A stretch of 64,000 nt of DNA from Cocleimonas sp. (lineage in GTDB: Bacteria; Pseudomonadota; Gammaproteobacteria; Thiotrichales; Thiotrichaceae): contig JAKIUW010000010.1 of the NCBI GenBank assembly GCA_021647365.1, positions 30,300-94,299 on the forward strand, given 5' to 3'. Each line of letters starts with the position of its first letter. Positions within the stretch are counted from its first letter, which is position 1. The notes beneath the pieces are model-generated. The model was not told the origin of the DNA, ran no database searches, and saw only the letters and a program-made list of their open reading frames with translations. A program made the translations under genes and the position numbers. Of this stretch, positions 63,661-64,000 are shown piece by piece.

Positions 63661-63951
63661 ATGGGACGATATACCCAAGAATTTAAATCAGAAGCAATCG
63701 CTTTAGCTACTAAAAGCTATCGAACACATCAAGAAATTGCCCTAGACTTAGGCATTAATCCAAGTACATTCCGTAACTGGATGAGTGAGGCAATGATGAC
63801 GGATAATTCCAAGAGCAATAAAACAACCAAGAAGTCACAAGCTGACTTAGAAAAAGAACTTCTAGCAATGAAAAAAGAGTTGGCATTTCGTCAAGAGGAG
63901 ATAGAAATCCTAAAAAAGGCGGCGGCATACTTCGCAAAAAATCAAAAGTGA
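63661..63951 (+). CDS. IS3-family transposase OrfA
   Basis: 96 residues. Helix-turn-helix at about 20-42 (SYRTHQEIALDLGINPSTFRNW) and a Leu-rich coiled coil at about 58-90 (ADLEKELLAMKKELAFRQEE). Binds the terminal repeats. Near its end is A AAA AAT (about 63934-63941), a possible -1 slip site; the -1 frame is open into orfB, so an OrfAB transposase could be made. OrfA stop TGA overlaps the orfB GTG. Confidence 0.92.
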   Translation: MGRYTQEFKSEAIALATKSYRTHQEIALDLGINPSTFRNWMSEAMMTDNSKSNKTTKKSQADLEKELLAMKKELAFRQEEIEILKKAAAYFAKNQK

Positions 63952-64000
63952 AGTATGCCTTTCTCGAACAACACCGACCTGATTATCGCTTGAGTGTTGA
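63948..64000 (+). CDS. IS3-family transposase OrfB, start only
   Basis: In the -1 frame relative to orfA, GTG at 63948 opens VKYAFLEQHRPDYRLSV, the usual start of an IS3 OrfB (integrase, DDE domain). Cut by the window edge. Confidence 0.8.
   Translation, partial: MKYAFLEQHRPDYRLSV

Larger units (their letters stand above)
63607..64000 (+). mobile_element. IS3-family insertion sequence, left end (cut by window edge)
   Basis: A probable left terminal inverted repeat starts at 63607 (TGGAGTGCCCCCATTTTAAC), similar in style to IS3-family ends, 54 bp before orfA. The right end is outside the window. Confidence 0.75.

Overview
The window is a chromosomal segment of a Gram-negative, moderately AT-rich gammaproteobacterium. 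Evidence for this is the ftsK-lolA / trxB-aat neighbourhood, a LolA lipoprotein carrier, OmpA-like proteins, two-partner secretion and type VI secretion (T6SS) parts. A sulfur-oxidiser-like lineage (Thiotrichales-type) is possible from the style of the giant filamentous-haemagglutinin gene and the many Ser/Thr kinases, but that is inference. No rRNA, tRNA or CRISPR array was seen.

Layout. (1) 1-3.4 kb: 3' part of a TelA-family gene, an SPFH protein with a GYF_2 tail and a zinc-ribbon membrane protein, all on +. (2) 3.5-6.6 kb, minus strand: META-domain lipoprotein, a trypsin-like protease with a GlyGly-CTERM tail, and malate:quinone oxidoreductase. (3) 6.8-20.3 kb, housekeeping: YebC-family regulator, lolA, ftsK, trxB, aat, a four-gene polyamine-type ABC transporter, a YhhQ queuosine-precursor transporter behind a preQ1-I-like riboswitch, and L-serine dehydratase. 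(4) 20.5-38.4 kb, minus strand: a two-partner secretion locus. TpsB (36524-38428) comes first, then two tandem 1.29-kb cassettes (promoter, 60-residue copy of the TpsA leader, lipoprotein), then a 3806-residue TpsA exoprotein, then a secreted caspase-like protein 27 bp after it. (5) 38.7-61.4 kb: a T6SS accessory and signalling region bounded by two paralogous OmpA-like genes for part of its length. It holds TagH (FHA), three membrane Ser/Thr kinases, an FHA-lytic transglycosylase fusion, a probable septoil-knot protein, and the effector unit VgrG - DUF6484 - DUF2169 - ketosynthase-like - PAAR-like/GHH2 nuclease - putative immunity - TIGR02270. None of the core T6SS sheath, baseplate or membrane-complex genes is here. 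(6) 61.6-64 kb: zinc-ribbon membrane protein, WG-repeat protein, gene remnants, a small orphan gene and the left end of an IS3-family element cut by the window edge.

A family of GC-rich repeats is scattered between genes at 19 places: sixteen half units and three inverted pairs. The half unit begins AAGCACACCCCCC and ends ACTTTTACATGA or AGTTTTACATGA. In 15 of 16 half units the strand reading CATGTAAAA to GTGTGCTT matches the transcription direction of an adjacent gene.

The least conventional parts are the TPS locus with its leader/lipoprotein cassettes and caspase-like partner, and the kinase/FHA/transglycosylase signalling set around the T6SS effector unit.
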